The position numbers and the translations under genes were made by a program. The notes beneath the pieces are model-generated. The model was not told the DNA's origin. It did not search any database and worked only from the letters and a program-made list of their open reading frames with translations. A DNA stretch of 35,453 nucleotides from Acidobacteria bacterium Ga0077553 (GTDB lineage: Bacteria > Acidobacteriota > Terriglobia > Bryobacterales > Bryobacteraceae), in contig LNFE01000277.1 of NCBI GenBank assembly GCA_001464575.1, forward strand, positions 1-35,453. Direction: 5' to 3'. The first letter of the stretch is position 1. The number at the start of each line of letters is the position of its first letter. Of this stretch, positions 24,477 to 33,714 are shown piece by piece.

Positions 24477-27400
24477 ATGCGTGCATTAGTTGGTTGGTCC
24501 AATGGTTTTGCCGGATGGCGTGCCGGGGTTATGTTGGGGGCGCTGCTCTGGGCGCCGTCTGCGTTTGCGGCGTGCACAGGTACGGCGACATCGAGGACGT
24601 GCACTTCGGAGCACGCGTCGAATAACCTGACGGTGACTTCGGGAGCTTCCGCGGCGAGCCCGCAGAAGGCGACGGTGTATCCCTCGGGCAACGTGGTCTC
24701 TGGGATGTCGGGGACGATCAGCACGGTGCAGGTGAGGCTGAACGGATTAACGCATACGGCCCCCGACAACCTGGATATGGTCCTGGTTTCGCCGGACGGT
24801 ACGGCGTTCGTTTTCTGGTCCGATGTTGGTGGCGTTCCCGGGACGACCGGCGCGTGCGACGGGGTGAACCGGGTTACGACTGCTTGTTCGATCAACAACT
24901 TTACAATTACGGTTGCTGATACCGGGTCGACCTTGTTGCCGGACTCGAATCCGACGGATCCCCGGGTGCTGGTTGACAACACCACGTACAGGCCCGCCAA
25001 CTATGGGGGGCTGGCCGACGTGATTCCGGACTCCGGCGTGACGGTATCGGCAGCCAACTCGGCTACTGGCGGGCTAGGCGGCACGGCGACGTTCACAAAC
25101 CGGTTTGGCGGTTCGGGGAACGTGAACGGAGAATGGAGGCTCTATATCGCGCTCGACAGCTGTTGCGGCGGCGGTGCCAGCGATGCGGGGTCGCTGACCA
25201 GTTGGAGTCTGATTTTAACGACCAACGCGGTCGATGCGGCGACGACGACCTCGCTAACGAGCACGGTGAACCCGAGTTTCGTTGGCAATAATGTGACGAT
25301 CACGGCTACGGTGACTTCCGGGGGGAATCCGGTGACGCTGGGATTTGTAACTTTCCTTGTGGGCGCGCAAACGGTGGCCTCGAATCTCCAGTTTAATAGT
25401 TCCGGCCAGGTTTCGGTCACTACCTCCGGCCTGGCGGAGGGTTCGCATGTGATTACGGCCAACTACAGTGGCGCCACGGGCTTTGGCGCTTCGTCGGGGA
25501 CCCTGACGCAGGTGGTGGACCGGCGGACGACGGTGAGTGGGAACTCCTTCTGCAACGTGGGCCCGATTACGATTCCAAACGCGATCGGTGGCTCCGGCAC
25601 GCCGTATCCATCGAAGCTATTTGTGACCGGGCTGGCCGGTACTACGCAGAAGGTGACGATGCAACTGAACGGCTTCACGCATCCGGTGCCGGAGGATGTG
25701 GATTTGTTGCTGGTGTCGCCGACGGGGCAGCGGTTTGTGCCGTTTGCGTCGGTGGCCGGGATTGTTGGGGTGACCAACATCGACCTGACCTTGGATGATG
25801 CGGCGGCGAGCCTGATGCCGAGCACGGGATCGTTGCCGGGCGGCACGTACCGCCCGAGCGCCTTTGCGAGTGCGACGTTTCCGTCGCCGGCGCCGGCGGG
25901 CCCGTATCAGTTTGCCGCGTCGCAGGGTTCGGCGACCTTTATCAACACTTTCTCCGGCAGCAGTCCGAACGGCACGTGGCAATTGTTTGCCTCCTCGCAC
26001 GGAGCGGGTACGGCGGGGACGCGCCAGTTCGGGGGGGGCTGGTGTTTGAACTTCACCACTTCGAGCGATCCGGCGACGACAACGACGCCGGCGGTGAGCC
26101 CGTCGCCTTCGGCGACGGAGCAGACGGTGACGGTGTCGGCGCTGGTGGCGAACGCGACCACTTCTGCTCCGGTGAATGGCCAGGGGACGGTGAACTTCAC
26201 CGTGGGCAACACGCCGCTGGCCGGACCGCTGCCGTTGGATGCGAACGGTGTGGCGTCGTTTACGAAGTCCGATTTCGCCCAGGGTGCGCATTTTGTGACG
26301 GCGAACTATAACGGCTCTCCCGGGAACTTTGGCGTCTCTAACGGGACGGTTTTGCACTATGTGGATGCGCCGACGACCAACCCGAGCGCACTGCGATACT
26401 GCAACTCGAGCGCGGTGACGTTTCCCAATGTGACCAACGCGTCCGGTTCGCCGTATCCGACGCGGATTCTGGTGAACGGCCTGGCGGGGACGATCAACAA
26501 GGTTACGGTGGAGTTGAACGGTTTGAGCCATCAGTTTCCGGACGATATCGACATGATGCTTTCCGGGCCCAACGGGAATAGCCTGGTCCTGTTTTCGGAC
26601 GTGGGGTCGAGCACTGCCGTAAACGGGCTCAATCTGGTGCTGGACAGCTCGGCCGCCCAGGCCCTGCCTGATGCGGCAGCGCTCTCTTCGGGGACCTTCC
26701 AGCCGAGTGACTTTCAGGTGGGCACGGACGTCTTCGCCGCGCCGGCGCCGAGAACAAACGCTTTTAGCGCTTCTACCTCAACGCTCGACACCGCCTTTGA
26801 CAATAGCAACGCCAATGGATTCTGGACGCTGTACACGACCAACGACGCCTCCGGCTCTGCGGGCGGCGGGTCGCTCGCCGAAGGGTGGTGCCTGAACTTC
26901 ACGATGAACAATCCGGACCTGACGATCTCCAAGTCGCATGTGGGGAATTTCACGCAAGGGCAGGTTGGTGCGCAGTATACCGTCGTGGTGGGGAGCAATG
27001 GACCGGGGACGACTTCCGGGACGATTACGGTAGTGGATACCCCGCCGTCGGGACTTTCGATCACGGGGATGTCTGGTGATGGGTGGACGTGCACGGTTGG
27101 CACGGCGACCTGCACGACGACAGCGGCCTTGGCGAGAGGGGGGACGTTGCCTCCGATCACGGTGACGGTGAACGTGAGCGCCAATGCGACTTCGCCGCTA
27201 GTGAACGAGGCAACGGTTTCGGCGGCCTTTGATCCGGGGACTGCGGGGAATAATAGGGCCACTGATTCGACGGTGATTCTGGGGGTGCCGGACTTAACGA
27301 TTGGAGCGGGGATCTCGACGCCCTTTGTGCAGGGCGGAACCGGGGCCTTCTTGTACACGGTTAGCAACAGTGGCGCGGGGGCCAGTAGTGGGATTTACTC

Positions 27401-28913
27401 GATCAGCAGTCAAATGCCGACCGGGCTGACGTTGCAGGGTGCGCCCTCGGGCTCGGGCTGGGATTGCTCGAATTCGACGTCCACTTTCGTGAGCTGCGTG
27501 CGCACGACCGCAATCCCGGCATCGAGTTCGGCGCCGATAGTAACGGCTAATGTGAATGTGGCCTCGAATGCGCCGCTTTCGATTACGAATGAGGCCACTG
27601 TGTCCGGGGGCGGCGAGGTGAACACCGGCAATAACACGGGTTCGGTGACCTTCTCCGTGGCGGCTAGGACTCCTGTGACGGTGAACGTGCCGGCCGGGGT
27701 TTCGTTCACGCTGAACAGCGTGAACTATACGGGTTCGCAGACGGTGAGTCTGGCTCCGGGGACCTATACCCTGTCGACGACTTCGCCGCAGACGTCAGCG
27801 GCGGGGACGCGGGCGGAGTTTGCGAGCTGGTCGAACGGCGGGCCGATTTCACAGAACGTGTTGGTCCGTTCGTCGGCTCTGACGATTACCGGCGCGTTTA
27901 CGACGCAGCACCAGTTGACGACGGCTGCCGGGACGGGCGGCACGGTGACGCCGGCGAGCGGCACTTTCTTCGATGCGGGGACGGTGGTGAATGTGACGGC
28001 GACGCCGAACAGCGGATTTAACTTCGCGAGCTGGACGGGGCCGGTGGCCAACGCGAATGCGGCGGCGACGACGGTGACGATGTCGGCACCGGTGTCGGTG
28101 ACGGCGAACTTTACGGCGCAGACGGGCGTGACGATCAATGTTCCGGCCGGGGTGAGCTATACGTTCAACGGGCAGACGGTGACGGGTTCGCAGACGTTCC
28201 AGGTGGCTCCGGGGACGTACACGCTATCGACGACTTCGCCGCAGACGGTAGCGGCGGGGACGCGCGCGGTGTTTGCGAGCTGGTCGAACGGTGGGGCGAT
28301 TTCGCAGAACGTGGTGGTGGGTTCGTCGGCTCTGACGATTACCGGCACGTTCACGACGCAGCACCAGTTGACGACGGCGGCAGGGACCGGTGGTACGGTT
28401 TCGCCGGCGAGCGGTAGCTTCTTCGATGCCGGGACGGTGGTGAATGTGTCGGCGACGGCGAGCAGCGGATTTAACTTCGCGAGCTGGACGGGGCCGGTGG
28501 CGAATCCCAGTGCGGCCAGCACGAGCGTCACGATGAGTGGGCCGATCACGGTTTCAGCCAGCTTCACAGCGGCGGCCACGACGTTGAACGCGGCAATTTC
28601 GGCAAAGTCCGGCCCGGCGAACGCAAGGGTGTGGAGTGTCGCGATTCAGAATACGGGCGCCGGAGCGGCGGTGAACGCGCAGCTGAATACACTGACCCTT
28701 ACGCAGACCTTCGGCGCGGCTTGTACGCCGGTGGTGTCGACCGCATTGCCGGGCGCAGCGGGCACAATCGCGCCCACCGCGTCCGCCATCGTTCCGGTTA
28801 CCATTAACTTCTCGGCGTGCGCGGTTTCGGCTAGGTTCCGCGTCGACCTTGGATACAGCGCCAACGGTGGAAGCACCACTGGCGTGAGAACAATAACGAA
28901 TCAGTTCCAGTAA
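24477..28913 (+). CDS. Secreted modular giant with P/Homo B, Ig-like, DUF11 and InlB-like repeats
   Basis: The start at 24477 has GGGAG six bases upstream and gives a clean signal peptide (VMLGALLWAPSAFAA, cleavage before CTGT), so it is preferred over 24399 or 24459. The product is 1478 aa. Modules in order: P/Homo B domain ~44-248 (LNGLTHTAPDNLDMVLVSPD; GEWRLYIALDS); Ig-like ~251-351; P domain ~354-530 (PVPEDVDLLLVSPTGQRF); Ig-like ~531-631; P domain ~634-810 (QFPDDIDMMLSGPNGNS); two DUF11 repeats ~811-1063 (LTISKSHVGNF; VVDTPPSGLS); two InlB-like/bacterial repeats ~1064-1368; and a ~110-aa C-terminal domain. P domains normally follow subtilisin-like proteases, but no catalytic domain is present. 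It is probably a surface or matrix adhesive protein. Confidence 0.9.
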   Translation: MRALVGWSNGFAGWRAGVMLGALLWAPSAFAACTGTATSRTCTSEHASNNLTVTSGASAASPQKATVYPSGNVVSGMSGTISTVQVRLNGLTHTAPDNLDMVLVSPDGTAFVFWSDVGGVPGTTGACDGVNRVTTACSINNFTITVADTGSTLLPDSNPTDPRVLVDNTTYRPANYGGLADVIPDSGVTVSAANSATGGLGGTATFTNRFGGSGNVNGEWRLYIALDSCCGGGASDAGSLTSWSLILTTNAVDAATTTSLTSTVNPSFVGNNVTITATVTSGGNPVTLGFVTFLVGAQTVASNLQFNSSGQVSVTTSGLAEGSHVITANYSGATGFGASSGTLTQVVDRRTTVSGNSFCNVGPITIPNAIGGSGTPYPSKLFVTGLAGTTQKVTMQLNGFTHPVPEDVDLLLVSPTGQRFVPFASVAGIVGVTNIDLTLDDAAASLMPSTGSLPGGTYRPSAFASATFPSPAPAGPYQFAASQGSATFINTFSGSSPNGTWQLFASSHGAGTAGTRQFGGGWCLNFTTSSDPATTTTPAVSPSPSATEQTVTVSALVANATTSAPVNGQGTVNFTVGNTPLAGPLPLDANGVASFTKSDFAQGAHFVTANYNGSPGNFGVSNGTVLHYVDAPTTNPSALRYCNSSAVTFPNVTNASGSPYPTRILVNGLAGTINKVTVELNGLSHQFPDDIDMMLSGPNGNSLVLFSDVGSSTAVNGLNLVLDSSAAQALPDAAALSSGTFQPSDFQVGTDVFAAPAPRTNAFSASTSTLDTAFDNSNANGFWTLYTTNDASGSAGGGSLAEGWCLNFTMNNPDLTISKSHVGNFTQGQVGAQYTVVVGSNGPGTTSGTITVVDTPPSGLSITGMSGDGWTCTVGTATCTTTAALARGGTLPPITVTVNVSANATSPLVNEATVSAAFDPGTAGNNRATDSTVILGVPDLTIGAGISTPFVQGGTGAFLYTVSNSGAGASSGIYSISSQMPTGLTLQGAPSGSGWDCSNSTSTFVSCVRTTAIPASSSAPIVTANVNVASNAPLSITNEATVSGGGEVNTGNNTGSVTFSVAARTPVTVNVPAGVSFTLNSVNYTGSQTVSLAPGTYTLSTTSPQTSAAGTRAEFASWSNGGPISQNVLVRSSALTITGAFTTQHQLTTAAGTGGTVTPASGTFFDAGTVVNVTATPNSGFNFASWTGPVANANAAATTVTMSAPVSVTANFTAQTGVTINVPAGVSYTFNGQTVTGSQTFQVAPGTYTLSTTSPQTVAAGTRAVFASWSNGGAISQNVVVGSSALTITGTFTTQHQLTTAAGTGGTVSPASGSFFDAGTVVNVSATASSGFNFASWTGPVANPSAASTSVTMSGPITVSASFTAAATTLNAAISAKSGPANARVWSVAIQNTGAGAAVNAQLNTLTLTQTFGAACTPVVSTALPGAAGTIAPTASAIVPVTINFSACAVSARFRVDLGYSANGGSTTGVRTITNQFQ
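27675..28580 (+). repeat. Tandem 453-bp repeat inside the giant adhesin gene
   Basis: Two in-frame units (27675-28127 and 28128-28580) have a period of 453 bases, or 151 codons. They share long runs at DNA level, for example around 27900 and 28353 (CGACGCAGCACCAGTTGACG in both), and in the stretch encoding SGFNFASWTGPVAN. Each unit encodes an NVPAGVS module followed by an InlB-like FASW-x-G module. The DNA-level similarity points to recent duplication or gene conversion. Confidence 0.85.
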
Positions 28914-28929
28914 GCAATTCGGAGGAAAC

Positions 28930-29423
28930 ATGAATTGGAAACCAGTGCAACTATTGGCGGCGACAGCGCTTTTATCCGTCTCGCTACCGGGGGCCACGCT
29001 GACGTTGACGCCAGCCACCATCTCCGGTGCGCCGGGTAGCACAGTCGGCTGGAGCTATTCTCTCGTTAACGATACCGCTAACTGGATCGTCATCAACAGC
29101 GTCGTCGACAGCGGCTTCAATCCGGCGTTCGGGACTTTCACTGAGTTTGCCGCGACGAACTTCAACGTCGTCGCACCCAACACGATTTTCTCCGAGGCCT
29201 TTAGAATTAAGATGATGAAGGGATTTGCTCTTTCCAGGTTGGTTATGACACCTACTCATCCGATCCCAATCTCAACGGCGGGCTTGATTTCATCTCGGGC
29301 CTGAATACATTTCAGATTTCGTTCGCCCGCGTCGATGCCAGTGCGCCAGTCCCCGAACCGGCCACGGTAGCGCTAACGGGCGCGGCTTTGGTTGCGCTGT
29401 TGAGCTTCCGGCGACGGAGCTGA
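28930..29423 (+). pseudogene. PEP-CTERM protein with a frameshift
   Basis: GGAGGAAAC stands right before the ATG at 28930, 16 bases after the giant gene's stop. The first frame has a signal peptide (VQLLAATALLSVSLPGATL) and continues to NTIFSEAF. Near 29200-29215 the frame changes, and the protein resumes as SFQVGYDTYSSDPNLNGGLD and ends VPEPATVALTGAALVALLSF then RRRS, a typical PEP-CTERM sorting tail (VPEP, hydrophobic helix, Arg cluster). Read continuously it would be about 164 aa. In the first frame it would stop at 29304 without the sorting tail and would simply be secreted. Either a natural frameshift or an indel error. PEP-CTERM proteins are processed by exosortase (EpsH-like) in exopolysaccharide-producing bacteria. 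Confidence 0.8.
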
Positions 29424-30324
29424 GGACCTTCATCAGCTCTTTTCACCGCCCGCCTCGCCGTTCATACAATGCACGGTGAGGCGCAGGCAGTCGCGGCGGC
29501 GTTAGCGAGAATGCGTTCTTTCTGCAGATGCTGCTCAATGGTTTCGAGATCGATTGCAACAAACTCGAAACGGTGCAGCGTCTCCGGTTCTTCACCCTGC
29601 GCCAACTGACCACGTTGGGCTCCGAATGCTGACGCCCCACCCGGCTGCTGTAGACAAGCGCAGTGCGTCCCGACCACAGCAGCCAATCGTAGCCGCGCAC
29701 CGCGAAGGTGGATGGCTGCACCTTCCGCACGTCGAGCGCCAGTCCGCCCTGGCCTGCAGGCTGTTGACAGACTAGGGAATGGCGCACTGGTTTAACGACG
29801 GCCCGAAAAGCCGTAAGGCCTCCGAATCCGCCGGAATCGGGTGGCCTGTGATCTCGACGTAGAATTCAGCGATGACCGGATCGTGTGCCCGCCAGACGGC
29901 GTGTGGCCCGTCCGTCCGGACCACATCTCCGCCCCATCGCCATCAGGATTGCCGCCTTGGTCGCCCCCGTCCCTTGTTTGCGAAGCATGGTCGAATTCCC
30001 AAGCTGGAGGTCGTGGATACGAATCCCCGGCACGAGGCAACCGCTTCCCGCCAACCTGCGGACAGGATCGCCATGCTGCGTCCAAGTGACGATCTCGCCA
30101 ACCAGCCAGGTAGTAGGCCTCGCCCATTCTTCTTCGATTTGTCTTCAGTCCTTCATCGGGGTGAAATCCGCCGAGCGCATCCTCTAGGTTGGGTCTCATG
30201 CGATTTCCGACCTTCGATGCATGCGAGCCGATCCCAAACAGCACCACCGTCGCGTGGACTGCCCTCTCCTAACAACCCACCTTCCGAGTAACCCGAGATC
30301 TTCTAGCCGAACACCGGAGACAGC
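29424..30324. other. 900-base region with decayed sequence and no intact gene
   Basis: On the minus strand 29787-29443 reads as a protein that changes frame: LALDVRKVQPSTFAVRGYDW, LLWSGRTALVYSSR, then in another frame RFEFVAIDLETIEQHLQKER ILANAAAT. This looks like a broken gene that I cannot name. A second minus-strand fragment ending at a TAG at 29772-29774 reads VIAEFYVEITGHPIPADSE and also looks like a C-terminal remnant of unknown family. The rest holds the tRNA-containing repeat copy B. No promoter or terminator is evident before the next gene at 30325. Confidence 0.45.
29943..30027 (+). repeat. Copy B of the 85-bp tRNA-containing repeat
   Basis: It is collinear with 293-377 (about 70 of 85 identical by eye, no gaps, constant offset of 29650). 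The tRNA part is more decayed here: the T-loop reads GGATACGAATCCC instead of GGTTCGAATCCC, and the acceptor strand and CCA end are replaced by unrelated bases (CGGCACGAGG). There is no terminator behind it. Confidence 0.7.
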
Positions 30325-32756
30325 ATGAAACGAACCCTACTTTTTATTGGACTGGCCGCCGTGCTTGGATCGGCCGCATACACCGCAGTGCAACAATACC
30401 GGATGAAACATGCGGCAACCGGCCTGGAGATTACCGTTCCGGGGCACATCGGCTCGAATGCTCTTCTGCCGAGTGGCTGGAAGACGACTCCTGCGGCGCG
30501 GTAAGCCCAGACGGCAAGCTGTTCGCCTTCACCAATACCGGCTACACCCGCCACCAAGTCCACATCGTGGACCTCGCCACGGAAAAAGAGATCGCCACGT
30601 TCCCCATAGAGCAAGGATGGAGCGGTTTGGCCTGGGCTCCCAATGGCAAACGCCTTTATCTCTCCAGTGGCGCAGGCTACGCCGGCAGCGACATTCTGGT
30701 GTTCGACCGATGGGACAAGGAAGGCTGGCAGGAAGCACGCGGCGGAGCGAACCTGCTAGGCGCGAAGAAGGACAACTCGGCCGTCAGTTCCATCCTCATC
30801 TCGGCCGACGGCAAGATCCTTTATGCGATCAATAACTCGGACGGCCATATCTATCTCATGGAGACCCATGGCGGCCGCGCGCTAGGCCGCCTCAAGGTAG
30901 GCGATCACCCCATTCAGGGCGTCCTCGCGAAGGATGGTCAGACGCTTTATGTCGCCAACTTGGGCGGCGCTGAGGTCGTGGCCGTGAATGTGGGGGATCC
31001 CGAGCGCCCAGTCATCGCCGCGACGATGGCCACCGATCCCCATCCCAACGATCTCGCCTTGAGCGAAGACGGGCTGCTGTTCGTCTCCTGCGGCCACACT
31101 AACTTTGTCCAGACCTTCGATACGAAGACGCAGCGCAAACTCGAATCCATCAACATGGCGCTCGGCCCCAACGCGCCCGCCGGCAGTACGCCGAATTCGC
31201 TGACTCTCTCCCCGGACGGCAAAACCCTATACGTCGCCAACGCCGACAACAACACTGTGGCGGTGGTCGATGTGGCCGAGCGCGGCCGCAGCCAAGTCCG
31301 CGGCTTCATCCCCACCGGTTGGTACCCAACGCTCGTGCGCATGACGCCGGACAGCAAGCGCCTGCTGATCGCCAGCGGTAAAGGCGTCGGCACGGGTCCG
31401 AATAAAGTGAAGCGTCCCATCGATCCGATGGCCCCATCCAACAGCTTCCAGCACCACGGCAACAACATGAACGGGCTGCTCAGCTTCGTGGACACGCCCA
31501 CGGCCAAAACCCTTTCCGCCATGACCAAGCAGTCCATGGAAAACTCGCCCTATCGCGACAAGCTGCTCGAAAGTGCCGAAATCGCGGCCGACACCGTCAT
31601 CCCGGCCAAGGTCGGCGAAAAGTCGCCTATCCAACACGTGCTTTTCATCATGAAGGAGAACCGCACCTATGACCAGGTTTTCGGCGATCTGAAGCAGGGC
31701 AACGGCGATCCCGCCCTGACGCTGTTCGGGCGCGATGTCACCCCGAACCAGCATGCGTTGGCCGAGCAGTTCGTCCTGCTCGATAATCTCTATTGCAGCG
31801 GCGAAGTGTCGCAGGACGGACAGCCCTGGACCACCTCGGCGTACGTGAACGAGTTCACGCAGCGGGCGTGGACGTTGAGCTACTCCCGCCACGGCCGGGT
31901 GAACACGGCCAACGGAATCGCCAGCCAGTCGACACCTTACATTTGGGAACTGGCGGCGCAGAAAGGGTTGCTGGTCAAAACGTTCGGCATGGGCAACCGC
32001 CGTGGCATTGAACCGCTGCGCAGCGTGAAGTTCGACCAGCGCACGCCGGGCAACGCCGGCGACCGGCCCCGCGATTACATCCGCGCCGACCGCTTCATTG
32101 AGGAGTTCCAGGAGTGGGACCGGGACGGCAAGGTGCCGAACTTCATGTTCATGTCGCTGGGCGAAAACCATACCAGCGGTACCGCGCCCGGGGCGTTTAC
32201 ACCGAAAGCGCAGGTGGCTTCAAACGATGTGGCCGTCGGCAAGATCGTCGAAGCGATCACGAAGAGCAAAGCGTGGGGCAAGTTCGCCATCTTCATCATC
32301 GAAGACGACGCCCAAAATGGGCCGGACCACGTGGACAGTCACCGTACGGCGGGCTTGGTGATCAGCCCCTACGTGAAGCGTAAACATGTCGACAGCACGA
32401 TGTACTCGACCGTATCGATGCTGCGCACCGTCGAGTTGCTGCTCGGTCTCCCACCGATGACGCAGCACGACGCCGCGGCCACGCCGATGAACAACAGCTT
32501 CATGGCCAAGCCCGACCTGTCCGGCTTTACCGCACTGCCTGCCCAGATTGACCTGATGACCCGGAATGCCCCCCATGCCTACGGGGCAGCTCTCTCCGCG
32601 CGGATGGACTTCAGCGACTACGACCGCACGGATGAGGACGCCTTGAACCGGATCCTCTGGCATAGCATTAAGGGTGAGAATGTGCCGATGCCGGCGCCGG
32701 TGCGGCGAGCGCTGCCGACCCGCATGGGCCTCTTCCGCTTCCCGGACGCCGACTAA
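30325..32756 (+). pseudogene. YncE-type beta-propeller / phosphoesterase (alkaline phosphatase-like) fusion, frameshifted near its start
   Basis: The ATG at 30325 has GGAGA upstream and begins a signal anchor (TLLFIGLAAVLGSAAYTAVQ). The first frame runs through LLPSGWKTTPAAR to a TAA at 30502-30504; the body continues one frame over as SPDGKLFAFTNTGYTRHQVH. One missing base around 30490-30500 explains this. The body (~750 aa) has YVTN/YncE propeller repeats (LTLSPDGKTLYVANADNNTV, GWYPTLVRMTPDSKRLLIAS). It then has a PF04185-type phosphoesterase domain: HVLFIMKENRTYDQVFGDL, GEVSQDGQPWTTSAYVNEF, FIIEDDAQNGPDHVDSHRT, SPYVKR. Such bifunctional proteins are periplasmic phosphatases or phospholipase C-like. 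It ends five bases before phnG. An alternative start inside the gene (ATG at 30567) would lack the export signal. Confidence 0.85.
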
Positions 32757-32761
32757 CCGCA

Positions 32762-33190
32762 ATGCACAGGATGCTTGAAAACCTGGACCAAGTCCTGATT
32801 GAATCTCCCCTTGAAGCGGTTCAGACCCTCGTCGAAGCCCTCGAAAAACAGCACACCATTCGGCTCGTCCGGGAGCCGGAGGTGTGCCTGACCATGCTGC
32901 GGGCCGAGGATTCCCTCGATGCGCAGGAATTCTATTTGGGCGAAGCACTCACCACCTCCTGTGAGGTTAGCGTCGATGAAACGGCAGGCTTCGGCATGTG
33001 TCTCGGGGAAGAACCCGTCCGGGCGTACTGCGTTGCCGTGTTCGATGCGCTGCGGGAAATGCAGGCTATCGACGAGGCTTTGCTCGAGGCCTTGGTCCAA
33101 ATGAGCACCCGAATGGAAGAGCGCGACCAGCGTGAGTTCGCCCAGACGCTGCGGACGCAGGTCGACTTTAAATTGCTGGAGCAGGAATAG
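32762..33190 (+). CDS. phnG: Phosphonate C-P lyase system protein PhnG
   Basis: The product is 142 aa (E. coli PhnG is about 150). Diagnostic segments are RLVREPEVCLTMLRAEDS, EFYLGEALTTSCEVSVDETA, GMCLGEEPVRAYCVAVFDAL, and the C-terminal Glu/Arg-rich helix. PhnG forms the C-P lyase core complex with PhnH, PhnI and PhnJ and helps load methylphosphonate onto ATP. It is five bases after the phosphoesterase gene and 14 before phnH, so one transcript is likely. Because phnI and phnJ are not in this cluster, this intact subunit has no partners here. Confidence 0.88.
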   Translation: MHRMLENLDQVLIESPLEAVQTLVEALEKQHTIRLVREPEVCLTMLRAEDSLDAQEFYLGEALTTSCEVSVDETAGFGMCLGEEPVRAYCVAVFDALREMQAIDEALLEALVQMSTRMEERDQREFAQTLRTQVDFKLLEQE

Positions 33191-33204
33191 AACAGGAATA
33201 GAAG

Positions 33205-33714
33205 ATGACGAGGGAAGCGCAGTTTGAAGAAGCGCACGACGGCCAGGCCGCTTTCCGGCTGTTTCTCGATAGCATGGCCCGCCCAGGGCAACTCCGCCGC
33301 CTGGATGCAACCAAGCTGGCGCCTCCGGCTGGCCTCGCGGGGGCAAGCGCCCTGCTGGGCCTCTGCCTGCTCGATTCGGAAGTGAGCTTTCACTGTGCCG
33401 GTTTTGCTCCCGAGGTTGCCGAGTACCTCCGCGTGAATACGAACAGCCGGGTGGTGCCCGCCAGGGACGCGGACTTCGTGTTCCTCGGCGATAGCTCACG
33501 TCTCGATGAAGTGGCCGTGGCCAAGACAGGGGACCCGGAGTACCCGGAACTGTCGGCCACGCTTGTGCTGCAGGTGAGTGAACTGAGCGAAGAGCCGCTG
33601 GCGGGCTGCCGGCGGGTTGCCACCTCCGGACCCGGGGTAGACGGCGTGCGGACTTTCTCGGTGGCGGGCCTCGAAACCGCGTTTCTCACGTTGTTGCCCT
33701 TTGCATCGGAGTAG
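33205..33714 (+). CDS. phnH: PhnH, C-terminally truncated
   Basis: The product is 169 aa; PhnH is usually about 190-200 aa. The start has AGGAATAGAAG upstream. Characteristic stretches are FRLFLDSMARPGQLRRL, LLGLCLLDSEVSFHC, and the GPGVDG turn followed by VAGLETAFLTLLPF. The usual ending (PLGVD-hydrophobic strand and ALPRTT) is missing; instead the frame stops at 33712-33714 just after PFASE. At the same place the reading frame of phnM begins. PhnH dimers form the centre of the C-P lyase core; loss of the last strands likely destabilises it. Treat as a remnant. Confidence 0.82.
   Translation: MTREAQFEEAHDGQAAFRLFLDSMARPGQLRRLDATKLAPPAGLAGASALLGLCLLDSEVSFHCAGFAPEVAEYLRVNTNSRVVPARDADFVFLGDSSRLDEVAVAKTGDPEYPELSATLVLQVSELSEEPLAGCRRVATSGPGVDGVRTFSVAGLETAFLTLLPFASE

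Noticed and set aside
25617..26531. 304-codon Arg-rich minus-strand open frame inside the giant adhesin gene
   Set aside because: Its composition is an antisense artefact of GC-rich Thr/Val codons; the sense frame has clear domains and a signal peptide.
29772..29925. Minus-strand tail reading VIAEFYVEITGHPIP, first thought to be a RepA-type replication protein
   Set aside because: The match is too short and the flanking residues do not fit RepA, so it was kept only as an unnamed remnant.
31227..32171. 314-codon minus-strand open frame opposite the phosphoesterase gene
   Set aside because: The plus strand shows conserved propeller and phosphoesterase motifs throughout; the antisense frame has none.
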